Assembly: GCA_009927065.1 (NCBI GenBank)
Contig: RFNU01000197.1
Span: 1-22,497 of the forward strand
DNA length: 22,497 nt
From: a bacterium
Lineage (GTDB): Bacteria > Pseudomonadota > Gammaproteobacteria > Berkiellales > Berkiellaceae
Direction of reading: 5' to 3'
The position numbers were made by a program, and so were the translations under genes. The stretch's first letter is position 1; every line of letters starts with the position of its first letter. Shown here piece by piece: positions 14,644-22,497 of the stretch. The notes below the pieces were generated by a model that saw nothing but the letters and a program-made list of their open reading frames with translations, was not told where the DNA came from and did not search any database.

Positions 14644-15001
14644 CTAAAATATTTTTTTCATAAGAATTTTATTTTTTTCATCTTTACAGGTTCATTTCAT
14701 TAAAACGTTGTCGTGACCATCTGGCTAAGGAAGCATCAACTAAAATCGCTTTAGACATTCAGTCAGGCGTAGTAGAATAGTGGCTATCATATTGTACAAA
14801 AAAAGTATTAGTATGTGTGCAATAACAAGAAAATATGTTTTTTTAAACGAAGAATCAACAGATTGTTATTTTTAATCATAAGCTTATAATGAATTAACAA
14901 ATCTTTAAAAGTATTAATAGAGTATTCTTGATTTGCGCAAATAATACTAGATAGATGAATTGGTGTGCATTCGAGACTTTACGTAAATGGGGGGTTATTA
15001 T
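14644..15001. other. Intergenic region between groES and accB
   Basis: AT-rich, with no convincing gene apart from a 24-codon minus-strand frame (14684-14758, MSKAILVDASLARWSRQRF...). It contains the accB promoter candidate, listed separately. No tRNA-like or riboswitch-like structure was recognised. Confidence 0.5.
14863..14890 (+). promoter_or_regulatory. Sigma-70-type promoter of accB-accC-prmA
   Basis: -35 TTGTTA (14863-14868), a 16-base spacer and a perfect -10 TATAAT (14885-14890). The start near 14897 gives a leader of about 105 bases before accB, in line with the long accBC leader in E. coli, where BCCP controls its own expression. Confidence 0.6.
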
Positions 15002-15460
15002 ATGGATATAAAAAAAATAAAAAAACTTATTGACCTTTTAGAAAAATCTCAACTATCAGGGCTAGAAATAAAAGAGGGCGATATTGCTATTAAATTAACA
15101 CGAGAACTTCACAGTCCAGCTCTCTCTATTCCTCATGAAAGGGAGTCGTTAGCTGTTTCATATCCTTATAACAAAACAGATCATCAAACAAGCCCTACAA
15201 TTGAATTGACGCCAACTCTTGATACAAATCACTATGTATTATCGCCTATGGTTGGCACTTTCTATAGATCCACAACACCAGATAAAGCACCGTTAGTCGC
15301 CATAGGCGATCATGTCAAAATCGGTGATACTCTCTCTATTATTGAAGCTATGAAAATAATGAATTTTATTCAAGCTGATAAAACCGGCATCATTAAAGAT
15401 ATTCTTGTTAATAATGCTGAGGCGGTAGAATTCGAGCAACCTCTCTTTATAATTGAATAG
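15002..15460 (+). CDS. accB: Biotin carboxyl carrier protein of acetyl-CoA carboxylase
   Basis: Carries biotin between biotin carboxylase and carboxyltransferase in the first step of fatty-acid synthesis. The 152-residue product starts MDIKKIKKLIDLLEKS, the family N-terminus, followed by a flexible linker and the biotinyl domain with the 'thumb' segment SPMVGTFYRS (81-90) and the biotinylation site EAMKIMN (Lys118). An in-frame ATG five codons earlier was rejected: its ATGGGGGG contains the Shine-Dalgarno sequence, eight bases from the chosen ATG. First gene of accB-accC-prmA. Confidence 0.96.
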   Translation: MDIKKIKKLIDLLEKSQLSGLEIKEGDIAIKLTRELHSPALSIPHERESLAVSYPYNKTDHQTSPTIELTPTLDTNHYVLSPMVGTFYRSTTPDKAPLVAIGDHVKIGDTLSIIEAMKIMNFIQADKTGIIKDILVNNAEAVEFEQPLFIIE

Positions 15461-15475
15461 TATAGGAATAGTGTT

Positions 15476-16822
15476 ATGGCCTATAAAATATTAATTGCTA
15501 ATCGCGGTGAAATAGCGCTGCGTATTCTTAGAACTTGTAAAGAATTAGGAATCAAAACTGTTATCGTTCATAGTACAGTTGATAGGCAATCTCTTCCTGT
15601 ACGCCTGGCAGATGAACGCATTTGTATTGGTGGCCCCCAACCAACCCAAAGTTATCTCAATATTCCTGCCATTATAACTGCTGCTGAAATTTCTGGTGCG
15701 CATGCCATCCATCCTGGATATGGTTTTCTTTCAGAAAATCCTTCTTTTGCTGAGCAATTAGAACATACTGGATTTACTTTTATTGGTCCAAGCTCTCACC
15801 ATATCAAAATCATGGGCGACAAAGTAGAAGCTATTAAATTCGTGAAACAATATGGTATTCCTTGTGTACCTGGTTCTGATGGCCCCATTCTCAATGAACA
15901 ACAAGCTGTTAATGTTGCTGAATCTATTGGTTATCCTCTTATTATTAAAGCAGCTGGCGGTGGTGGTGGCCGTGGCATGCGGGTTGTTCATGACAACAAA
16001 CAATTATTAGAAGGATTCTCTTTAACAAAAGCTGAAGCCAAAGCGGCATTTAATAATCCTTGCGTTTATTTTGAAAAATATCTTACACATCCTCGCCATA
16101 TAGAATTTCAGATCTTAGGGGACGGGCAAGGACAAGCTGTTCATTTTGGTGCACGTGATTGTTCAATCCAACGCCGTCATCAGAAAATTATAGAAGAGGC
16201 TCAACCTATTGATATACCAAATGAAAAATTAATGGAGATGGGAGAAAAATGCGCGTCTTTATGCCGAGCTATGAACTATCGTGGCGCTGGTACTTTTGAG
16301 TTTCTGTATCAAGATGAAGAGTTTTATTTTATTGAAATGAATACACGCATTCAAGTAGAACATCCTGTTACTGAAATGATTACCGGAATTGATTTAATCA
16401 AACAACAAATATCGATTGCCTTTGGATCCAAGATCCAATTAGCACAAAAAGATATTTCTTTTCATGGACATGCTATTGAGTGTAGAATAAATGCCGAAGA
16501 TCCTGAAACATATTTACCATCCCCAGGGATTGTTTCATTTTATCATCCTCCTGGTGGGCCCGGCGTTAGGATGGATACACATGTGTATTCAACATACTCT
16601 GTACCACCATATTACGACTCTATGATTGGCAAACTTATTGTCCATGGAGCCAATCGGTTAGAGGCCTTTAATAAATTATCCGTTGCTCTTGATGAAATAG
16701 TGATTGAGGGAATCAAAACAAATCTGCCATTGCATCGGCTGTTAGCAGCGGATCCTGATTTACGTGCAGGCAAACATTCTATTCATTTTTTACAGCAAAG
16801 GAGTGATAAAATAAGTTCATGA
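15476..16822 (+). CDS. accC: Biotin carboxylase subunit of acetyl-CoA carboxylase
   Basis: ATP-grasp enzyme that carboxylates biotin on AccB using bicarbonate. The 448-residue product has full family length. Visible landmarks are ILIANRGEIALRI (5-17), HPGYGFLSEN (79-88), the glycine-rich ATP loop GGGGGRG (161-167), ARDCSIQRRHQK (226-237), and FIEMNTRIQVEHPVTE (285-300), which contains the metal-binding glutamate and catalytic arginine. AGGAAT precedes the ATG. It lies 15 bases after accB and its stop overlaps prmA by four bases. Confidence 0.98.
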   Translation: MAYKILIANRGEIALRILRTCKELGIKTVIVHSTVDRQSLPVRLADERICIGGPQPTQSYLNIPAIITAAEISGAHAIHPGYGFLSENPSFAEQLEHTGFTFIGPSSHHIKIMGDKVEAIKFVKQYGIPCVPGSDGPILNEQQAVNVAESIGYPLIIKAAGGGGGRGMRVVHDNKQLLEGFSLTKAEAKAAFNNPCVYFEKYLTHPRHIEFQILGDGQGQAVHFGARDCSIQRRHQKIIEEAQPIDIPNEKLMEMGEKCASLCRAMNYRGAGTFEFLYQDEEFYFIEMNTRIQVEHPVTEMITGIDLIKQQISIAFGSKIQLAQKDISFHGHAIECRINAEDPETYLPSPGIVSFYHPPGGPGVRMDTHVYSTYSVPPYYDSMIGKLIVHGANRLEAFNKLSVALDEIVIEGIKTNLPLHRLLAADPDLRAGKHSIHFLQQRSDKISS

Positions 16823-17676
16823 AATCATATAATATCATTGTTAAAATAACCGCAGAGCAAGTGGCTCAACTCGAAGAATTGGCCTGGGAAAATGAGGTGC
16901 ATTGCATCACACATCAACCGCCAAGTATTGACGCTTGGCCTGGAGAAATTCATGAGCTACCGACTGATGGCGAAGTTGTTTCTGTCTTTTCATTTGAGAC
17001 TGAAAAAGCAGCGTTATCTTTTCAAGCTATATTAAAAAAAACGGGGAAGTTGTCTACTGAATTGGAAATAGAAGAGATTTTACCTTGGATTGAGTACCAT
17101 AAACCCTTTATGCAACCCATTCAGCTTGGCTATTTAACTATTTTACCGCAAGAACCCAGCGGACAATTAGCTGACAACACTCTTTACTTACCAGCAGGCC
17201 TGGCTTTTGGCACAGGGCAACATGCAACAACGCGTTCTTGTTTATTACTCATGCAAGAAATAGGTTGCCACCATCATGATATCATCGATTTTGGTTGTGG
17301 ATCGGGTATTTTGGGATTAGCGGCTCTTATTCTGGGAGCAAGATCTGTGCAAGCGCATGACCATGATTCTCAAGCATTACAAGCAACAACCGCCCATGCT
17401 CACTCCCATGGACTCACTCAACAAGTTAAAGTCATACCCAATCCGAAAGATTTGAAAGACTGCTCGGTTTTGTGCGCAAACATTTTATTTGAGCCACTCA
17501 TAACCTTAAGGGACGATTTTATCAAATATATTCGCCCTCATGGTTATGGGATATTTGCTGGCATCCTACAAACCCAAGCCAATGATTTTAAAAAATACTA
17601 TCAAGATTCCTTTTATATTCTGCAAGAAATAACCGATGATGGTTGGACATCATTTTTACTGCAAAAACGACATTAA
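16819..17676 (+). CDS. prmA: Ribosomal protein L11 methyltransferase
   Basis: SAM-dependent enzyme that methylates lysines and the N-terminus of uL11. The 285-residue product has an N-terminal substrate-binding domain, then GTGQHATT (131-138, family GTGxHxTT), SAM motif I DFGCGSG (157-163) and NIL (221-223), which is the family's catalytic-site loop. The start overlaps the accC stop (ATGA), so translation is coupled. The accB-accC-prmA order is common in Gammaproteobacteria; the dusB gene often found between prmA and fis is missing here. Confidence 0.95.
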   Translation: MKSYNIIVKITAEQVAQLEELAWENEVHCITHQPPSIDAWPGEIHELPTDGEVVSVFSFETEKAALSFQAILKKTGKLSTELEIEEILPWIEYHKPFMQPIQLGYLTILPQEPSGQLADNTLYLPAGLAFGTGQHATTRSCLLLMQEIGCHHHDIIDFGCGSGILGLAALILGARSVQAHDHDSQALQATTAHAHSHGLTQQVKVIPNPKDLKDCSVLCANILFEPLITLRDDFIKYIRPHGYGIFAGILQTQANDFKKYYQDSFYILQEITDDGWTSFLLQKRH

Positions 17677-17936
17677 TTTTTCTTTCGTCTTTTTTCATGG
17701 GCTGTGAGTTCCAGCCCTAACTCTTGCATTTTTTTTCTCAAAGTATTACGAGAAAGTCCTAATATATCAGCTGCCCAAGCCTGATTAAAACTACAACGCT
17801 GCAATGTGGCTTCTAAAATACCTTTTTCAACCTCCTCTAAAATAACTCTATAAATATTGAGTTTGACTAATTCATCATCATCAAAAGCACTTAAATAAGC
17901 TGCTGTAGCTGTGTACGTTGCATCGCGTAAACTCAT
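17673..17936 (-). CDS. fis: DNA-binding protein Fis
   Basis: Nucleoid and growth-phase regulator. The 87-residue product has the dimerisation helices (IYRVILEEVEKGILEATLQ, 28-46) and a C-terminal helix-turn-helix ending NQAWAADILGLSRNTLRKKMQELGL (51-75), the hallmark of Fis. A basic tail, AHEKRRKKN, extends past the usual end. A longer in-frame start at 18110 was rejected, since GAGG lies seven bases before the ATG used here and the extra 58 residues are unlike Fis. The gene is convergent with prmA, overlapping by four bases, rather than downstream in the same direction as in E. coli. Confidence 0.9.
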   Translation of the reverse strand: MSLRDATYTATAAYLSAFDDDELVKLNIYRVILEEVEKGILEATLQRCSFNQAWAADILGLSRNTLRKKMQELGLELTAHEKRRKKN

Positions 17937-18041
17937 TTGAAACCTCAAATTCAGGATTTTATTTGTGTTAGTTATTAAGAAAAAATAAAAAAATGGATTG
18001 ATTGCCAAACAAAGCCATGATACTTTTAATGCGTATCTTTC

Positions 18042-18063
18042 CTTGAATCCTATACAATTCAAG
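18042..18063. repeat. Inverted repeat upstream of fis
   Basis: CTTGAAT and ATTCAAG, perfect 7-base arms with an 8-base centre (CCTATACA), lie 105 bases before the fis ATG in the fis/recR divergent region (17937-18164). It could be an operator or a leader hairpin. No strong promoter was identified for either gene. Confidence 0.4.
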
Positions 18064-18164
18064 AGCAAATTTTCTTTGATATCAGTTGAAATAGAGATAT
18101 TTTGACTCACTCAAGACAACATCAAGCAATAAAATAACTTTTACCTTTTTTATTAAGAATAGCT

Positions 18165-18758
18165 ATGTTTGATTTATATACCCAAGCATTAACTCTGCTT
18201 CAACGATGGCCAGGAATCGGTCCTTCAGCCTCTCACCGCTTATTAGAGTTTTTTTTACAAGATGCCCAAAAGAATAAAACGCTCCATAAACTTGGTAACT
18301 TAATGACAAGTTTCAAGCAATGTCAAAAATGTCATCTTTATCATGCTGTAACATCCGAATGCACAAACTGCCTACAGTCTAACACAACAACAATAATGAT
18401 AATTACATCCCCCGTAGATTATTTTTTTTGCCAACAACATCATTTTTTTAAAAAACATCGTTTTTTTTGTTTAAATGGTTATGTTTCTCCTCATCAAGGC
18501 AAGACTCTCGATAATACAAATCTTAATGATATTATTGATCAACTTAAATACATCCCTCCTCAAAAACTCTATTTGCTTTTTAATCAGTCATTAGAAGCAA
18601 GAGCCACCACATGGCTGTTGCGAAAAAATATCAGCGAAATCCATCAAATTTATGAATGCGCTAGCTTATTGCGAGAAAAAGAAGCCCTGCACTACCTTAC
18701 AAGTCATGATCGCGATCAATATATCGAATCACTATCAAATTTGATGAATCAGGCTTGA
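18165..18758 (+). CDS. recR: Divergent RecR-like recombination mediator
   Basis: RecR helps RecF and RecO load RecA at gaps. The 197-residue product keeps the N-terminal helix-hairpin-helix (WPGIGPSASHRLLEF, 15-29) and the zinc knuckle (C53, C56, C66, C69). The Toprim region is recognisable but eroded: the family VVESPxDV reads IITSPVDY (79-86), so the Toprim glutamate is Thr, and the ATNPTVEGEAT loop reads LFNQSLEARAT. The usual C-terminal HGVPVGGELEYVD segment is not recognisable. Whether it still works is unclear. It stands apart from dnaX, its common neighbour, and its stop codon lies within the htpG heat-shock promoter. Confidence 0.78.
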   Translation: MFDLYTQALTLLQRWPGIGPSASHRLLEFFLQDAQKNKTLHKLGNLMTSFKQCQKCHLYHAVTSECTNCLQSNTTTIMIITSPVDYFFCQQHHFFKKHRFFCLNGYVSPHQGKTLDNTNLNDIIDQLKYIPPQKLYLLFNQSLEARATTWLLRKNISEIHQIYECASLLREKEALHYLTSHDRDQYIESLSNLMNQA

Positions 18759-18781
18759 AAATTTGATAAGAGCCCTCATCT
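18754..18781 (+). promoter_or_regulatory. Sigma-32-type heat-shock promoter of htpG
   Basis: CTTGAAA (18754-18760), exactly 13 bases, then CCTCATCT (18774-18781), which matches the RpoH consensus CTTGAAA...CCCCATNT with one difference. The -35 overlaps the recR stop codon. Start predicted near 18788, about 40 bases before the htpG ATG. Confidence 0.8.
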
Positions 18782-18829
18782 CTTAAGCATCAATCTCAAT
18801 AAATTAATAAAAACAAGGGGCTTAATTTT

Positions 18830-20707
18830 ATGGCTGAAACTCAAAATCTACATGAAACTTATCGTTTTCAAACTGAAGACAAACGTTTACTCGATCTTGT
18901 TATTAATTCTTTATATTCTGAAAAAGATATTTTTCTAAGAGAACTCGTCTCTAATGCCGCTGATGCCATTAGTAAAGCTAAATTTTTGGCACTCTCCGAT
19001 CAAGCTTTTGAGAATCAAGAAGGTGGCTATAAAATAACTATCAAAATCGATCCAACCAATAAAGTATTAATGATTACTGATAATGGCGTTGGTATGTCGA
19101 AACAGGATCTTATTGATCATTTAGGAACGATTGCTCGCTCGGGAACTCATGAATTCCTAAAAAACATCGAACAGCCTCAAACTCAAGAACTAATTGGACA
19201 ATTTGGTGTCGGGTTTTATTCTGTGTTTATGGTTGCCCACCACGTTGATGTTATTTCTAAAGCAGCTCATGAGACTCAAGCTTGGCAATTCTCTTCATCA
19301 GGTGAAGGCTCATTCACCGTTAATCCAGCAGATCATTTTGAACGTGGTACAACCATTATTGCTCATATGAAAGATGATGAATATTTACATCCGTTCAGAA
19401 TTAAACACATTATTGAAAAATATTCAAAATACGCACCTATTTCAATTTATCTAGAGCACGAAGAAAAACAAGAGGGCTCTGATGAAAAAATCTGGACCAC
19501 TGAATTATTAAATGAAACACAACCTCTTTGGTTAAATTCTAAAAATAATATCAGTGATGATCAATATAAAGAATTTTATCGTGAAGTTGGAAAAGACTAT
19601 CGCGATCCTTTAACCTGGATTCATGGTAAAATCGAAGGTAATAATCAATACACTTATTTATTATACATACCAACTGAACTACCTTTTTATGCATCCTATC
19701 AAGAAACTCCAAAAGGCGTTAAATTATATGTTAAGCACATTTTTATCACCGATGACTCAACATTATTGATTCCTAGATATCTCTCTTTTATTTCAGGGAT
19801 TGTCGACTTTCAAGATCTTCCACTCAATGTCTCCAGAGAGCTGTTACAAGAACATAAAAGTATTGAGCGTGCAAAAACAGCAATTACTAAAAAAATTCTT
19901 GCTCATTTACAGCATATCGCTCAAGAAAATAAAGCTCAATATGCTGATTTCTGGAAACATTTTGGTCAAATGTTTAAAATGTTCCCGGCTGAAGATCAGC
20001 ATCATAAAGAAACTATTCTTCCTTTATTACGTTTTAGCTCAACAAACAATCCAGAAGAATTGACCAGCGTCGATGATTATATTGCTCGTATGCCTCAAGA
20101 TCAAAAAGCAATTTATTATATTACCGCATCAACTTTAGATGCTGCCATCAACTCTCCGCATATGGATTATTTCAAAAAAAGTGGCTTTGAAGTGTTATTG
20201 TTACTTGATCGTGTTGATGAATCATTAATGAATTATTTAGGTTCATATAAAGATAAAGAATTTCAATCCATTACTCGAGCTGATTTAAAAGATTTAGCTA
20301 CTGCTAAAAATGAAAAAGAAGATGAAGCTAATCAATCTTTTATCGGTATTTGCTCTCAACTTAAAGACTCTTTGGTTGGCAAGGTCAAAGAAGTCCGTGT
20401 TTCCTCACGCTTAGTTGATGCGCCATGCTGTTTAGTGGTTGATCATTCCTTCACTCTCCATATGCAACGTCTTCTTAAAGAGGCAGGTCAATCACTGCCT
20501 GAGAGCCTCCCGATTTTGGAGATTAATAAAGAACATGCGATCATTAAACAAATGCAATCCATGAACTCTTCTCATGCTCACCGCTGGGCGAACTTCCTCT
20601 ATTCGTTAGCTATGTTAGCTGAAGGTGGTCAATTAAATGATCCAGCATCATTCTCTAAAGAGATTGGTATCCTTTTAAATCAGTCTCATTTAGCTGATCT
20701 TCAATAG
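18830..20707 (+). CDS. htpG: Molecular chaperone HtpG (bacterial Hsp90)
   Basis: Dimeric ATP-driven chaperone. The 625-residue product has the GHKL ATPase site: E38 in FLRELVSNAADA (36-46, usually ELISNASDA), DNGVGM (84-89), GTIARSGT (99-106) and GQFGVGFYS (123-131). The middle domain includes LPLNVSRELLQE, and the C-terminal dimerisation domain is complete. AAGGGG serves as Shine-Dalgarno site. It is transcribed from its own RpoH-type promoter and ends in a strong hairpin, so it is probably a single-gene unit. Confidence 0.98.
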   Translation: MAETQNLHETYRFQTEDKRLLDLVINSLYSEKDIFLRELVSNAADAISKAKFLALSDQAFENQEGGYKITIKIDPTNKVLMITDNGVGMSKQDLIDHLGTIARSGTHEFLKNIEQPQTQELIGQFGVGFYSVFMVAHHVDVISKAAHETQAWQFSSSGEGSFTVNPADHFERGTTIIAHMKDDEYLHPFRIKHIIEKYSKYAPISIYLEHEEKQEGSDEKIWTTELLNETQPLWLNSKNNISDDQYKEFYREVGKDYRDPLTWIHGKIEGNNQYTYLLYIPTELPFYASYQETPKGVKLYVKHIFITDDSTLLIPRYLSFISGIVDFQDLPLNVSRELLQEHKSIERAKTAITKKILAHLQHIAQENKAQYADFWKHFGQMFKMFPAEDQHHKETILPLLRFSSTNNPEELTSVDDYIARMPQDQKAIYYITASTLDAAINSPHMDYFKKSGFEVLLLLDRVDESLMNYLGSYKDKEFQSITRADLKDLATAKNEKEDEANQSFIGICSQLKDSLVGKVKEVRVSSRLVDAPCCLVVDHSFTLHMQRLLKEAGQSLPESLPILEINKEHAIIKQMQSMNSSHAHRWANFLYSLAMLAEGGQLNDPASFSKEIGILLNQSHLADLQ

Positions 20708-20718
20708 TAAACTTTCAT

Positions 20719-20748
20719 TATCCTGGGCCTTTTTTAAGGCCCAGGATA
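20719..20748 (+). terminator. Hairpin downstream of htpG
   Basis: Near-perfect stem of 13 pairs, TATCCTGGGCCTT/AAGGCCCAGGATA, with a TTTT loop, 11 bases after the htpG stop. It is very GC-rich for this genome. No U tract follows, but strength and position support termination or mRNA 3'-end protection. Confidence 0.75.
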
Positions 20749-20809
20749 GCTACAGTCCTCGATCTCAACTATAACTGTTACTAGATTCTTAGCACACAGG
20801 AGAGAACCA

Positions 20810-21238
20810 TTGAGCCTCTACGACTTGAAGTATTTAAAAACAGAACTTTATTCTTATCGTGCCTGTGAACGCTTTTTTCAAAGTCCTATTGATCTTGAGC
20901 CACTACAGTCACTCATCTTGCAAAAAGAGCGTGAAAATGAAGATGATGGCGATAATAGCGGCACTAGTAGTACTAAAAAATACACCGATTTTTTACTGCC
21001 ATTACCAGAACATCTCCAACAAACAGAGATAGGTGTTCCCGATCCCTCTGTCATCGCTCAACGTCGCAAAGAAAGTGGTATTGATAATAAAATCAGTGAG
21101 CCTTCGAAAAAAGCGAGGAAAGAACTTAAAGCTCGTGCTGAACTAAAAAACAAGTTACAAATACGTCCTGGGCCTAGTAGAAAAATCAAAATAGCACCCA
21201 GACCTGGCGGTTTCACTCAAATTACCGATGGAGAATAA
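20810..21238 (+). CDS. Charged hypothetical protein upstream of the ankyrin gene
   Basis: A 142-residue protein of no recognised family. The N-terminal third (SLYDLKYLKTELYSYRACERFF) looks helical, residues about 40-55 are acidic and Ser/Thr-rich and probably disordered, and the C-terminal third is strongly basic with a Lys/Arg/Ala helix (KKARKELKARAELKNKLQ) followed by a Pro/Arg-rich tail. No signal peptide or membrane segment is seen. The start is a TTG, chosen because AGGAGAG lies at a normal distance upstream and no ATG fits. Its stop TAA shares a base with the first ATG of the ankyrin gene (TAATG), so the two are translationally coupled. It could be a secreted partner, a chaperone or an effector itself; this is inference only. 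Confidence 0.72.
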   Translation: MSLYDLKYLKTELYSYRACERFFQSPIDLEPLQSLILQKERENEDDGDNSGTSSTKKYTDFLLPLPEHLQQTEIGVPDPSVIAQRRKESGIDNKISEPSKKARKELKARAELKNKLQIRPGPSRKIKIAPRPGGFTQITDGE

Positions 21239-22497
21239 TGATGTCTCTTTCTAAAGATATTCTCAATGGCGATCTGAAGGCTGTCAAACGTCGAGTGAGT
21301 TTAGGGGCATTAGTGAATGACTTCGATCCTTACGGCTACACCCCTTTGATTATCTCGCTCATGACCCAACAAACTGATATTTTTGATTATCTATTAAATC
21401 ATGGAGCTGATGTGAATCGCCCTGATTTGTTTGGACAACCACCTCTGCATTGGGCCGTAAAATTAGAACAACCTGATTTATGTGCGCGACTTTTGAAAAA
21501 AGGCGCTTTTAGCAATACTCTTTCCAGCTACGGTGAACCTTTACTTGTCTATCCTTTATTAAAGAAAAACAGAGAACTGATTGATGTTCTTGAAAAATCA
21601 GGAACTCATCGCCTTTGTGCAGAAGATTATATTTTTACTAAATATATTGGCCATCATTTTGAACTGAAAGGATTTGGATGCTACAAAAACTATAATAATA
21701 TTTTAAGTTTAGTTGATTATCAAGGTTTTAGGCTAGAGTTTTCATTACAACAACTTTATCGCCAATTTGAAAACTATCTAGCGCTTGAGCATAAACTTCC
21801 TGTTGATCATCAGAAAGATTATTTAGATATTCTTGAAAGAGCCATTAAACTTCGTTCTATTAAAAAAGTCTTTCCCACTCAACAAGAGCAAGAATGTGCA
21901 CATTATTTAAAAAAAATGAATTTAATTCCTATGGCTTTTGACGGCCATGCAGTCTCGTTAGTGTATACCGATCATTTTGTAGCTCTATGCGATCGTGCCC
22001 AACATCGCTCTAAAACAGTCATGTTCTTTAAATTACCCGATAAAATAAATTTTGAGACTGCAACTTATTTTCTTTATGGTAAAAAAAGTCAACTCTACTG
22101 GCAAGAACTTCCTGAATCTATGGGTTGGGAGCTTATTGACTCCTTACCTGTGAGTCATCAAAAAGTTGGTAACTGCTCCTGGGCTAATATCGAAACAGCT
22201 CCAGTATTAATTGCAGGCTTGATGCAATTAGAGCAGAAAAAAAAGCTTGACTCAAAAATACTCATGTCATTTTTTGATAGATGGATTGATTGGTCACAAT
22301 CATTTTTATTAAAACAAGCGGCTCTTCGGATTCAACAATTGCAAGGTGATCGTCGTTTTTCTTTAGCTTTAACCTTACTGAATGTTATACTCCAACATGG
22401 TGAAAACAAAACAATCCATGATTCATTATCGTTTTTACTAAAAAAAGAGTTTTATCAAAAAGAATTCAAAGATATATTAAAACAACACATCATAAAT
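21238..22497 (+). CDS. Ankyrin-repeat protein with cysteine-protease-like domain (AnkH-like effector candidate), truncated by the window
   Basis: Open to the window edge: 420 codons, no stop. Residues 4-130 form about four ankyrin repeats; the clearest are YTPLIISLMTQ...YLLNHGADVN (34-60) and QPPLHWAVKLEQ...LLKKGA (67-90). A second domain follows with GHAVSLVY (His237), CDRA (Asp252) and HQKVGNCSWANIE (Gln308, Cys313). The order His, Asp, Gln, Cys with Gln five residues before Cys is that of clan CE peptidases and acetyltransferases. The Legionella core effector AnkH also combines ankyrin repeats with a cysteine-protease-like domain, so this is a good candidate type IV (Dot/Icm) effector, but orthology is inferred. 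There is no signal peptide. Two adjacent ATGs (21238, 21241) could start it. Confidence 0.82.
   Translation, partial: MMSLSKDILNGDLKAVKRRVSLGALVNDFDPYGYTPLIISLMTQQTDIFDYLLNHGADVNRPDLFGQPPLHWAVKLEQPDLCARLLKKGAFSNTLSSYGEPLLVYPLLKKNRELIDVLEKSGTHRLCAEDYIFTKYIGHHFELKGFGCYKNYNNILSLVDYQGFRLEFSLQQLYRQFENYLALEHKLPVDHQKDYLDILERAIKLRSIKKVFPTQQEQECAHYLKKMNLIPMAFDGHAVSLVYTDHFVALCDRAQHRSKTVMFFKLPDKINFETATYFLYGKKSQLYWQELPESMGWELIDSLPVSHQKVGNCSWANIETAPVLIAGLMQLEQKKKLDSKILMSFFDRWIDWSQSFLLKQAALRIQQLQGDRRFSLALTLLNVILQHGENKTIHDSLSFLLKKEFYQKEFKDILKQHIIN

Noticed and set aside
17937..18110. 58-codon extension of Fis
   Set aside because: The inner ATG has a good Shine-Dalgarno site and Fis-like length; the extra sequence is not Fis-like.

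Overview
The window comes from a low-GC (AT-rich by eye) gammaproteobacterium, most likely an intracellular or host-associated member of the Legionellales. Evidence for a gammaproteobacterium: ispB divergent from rplU-rpmA with obgE downstream, RpoS, IHF beta, Fis, Coq7, the DUF47 and DUF2970 families, accB-accC-prmA, and 4.5S RNA directly upstream of dnaX. Evidence for a host-associated lifestyle: the last, incomplete gene encodes ankyrin repeats followed by a His...Asp...Gln...Cys cysteine-protease-like domain, recalling the Legionella core effector AnkH. No tRNA, rRNA or CRISPR array was seen.

Layout. 1-288: decayed 3' end of an IS200/IS605-type tnpB and its structured right end. 289-2225 (-): obgE, rpmA, rplU, divergent from ispB (2338-3282, +). 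3380-7103 (-): an envelope trio of two outer-membrane beta-barrel proteins and a Sel1-repeat lipoprotein. 7201-7521 (-): ihfB. 7729-8709 (+): rpoS. 8712-10235 (-): ffs (4.5S RNA) and dnaX, which carries an A10 slippery tract giving gamma and tau. 10470-12480: coq7 (-) and a DUF47/PhoU-like gene (+) around a Fur-box-like site, then DUF2970 (-) and a small coiled-coil gene (+). 12546-14555 (-): groES-groEL. 15002-17676 (+): accB-accC-prmA. 17673-17936 (-): fis, convergent with prmA. 18165-20707 (+): a divergent recR, then htpG. 20810 to the end (+): a charged unknown protein and the ankyrin effector candidate, probably one operon.

How it fits together. Most genes are housekeeping: translation, ubiquinone synthesis (IspB, Coq7), fatty-acid synthesis (AccB/C), DNA replication (DnaX), protein folding and nucoid or stress control (IHF, Fis, RpoS). 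Two heat-shock loci (groESL and htpG) carry sigma-32-like promoters of the same geometry. The accessory parts are the transposon scar, the envelope trio and the candidate effector operon at the right edge.

Most notable: the dnaX recoding site, the variant 4.5S RNA in front of it (which creates a false N-terminal extension of dnaX), the probable clan-CE-like active site in the ankyrin protein, and the eroded RecR. No wholly new multi-gene system is evident; the best candidate for undescribed biology is the 142-codon gene plus the ankyrin-protease gene at 20810-22497.
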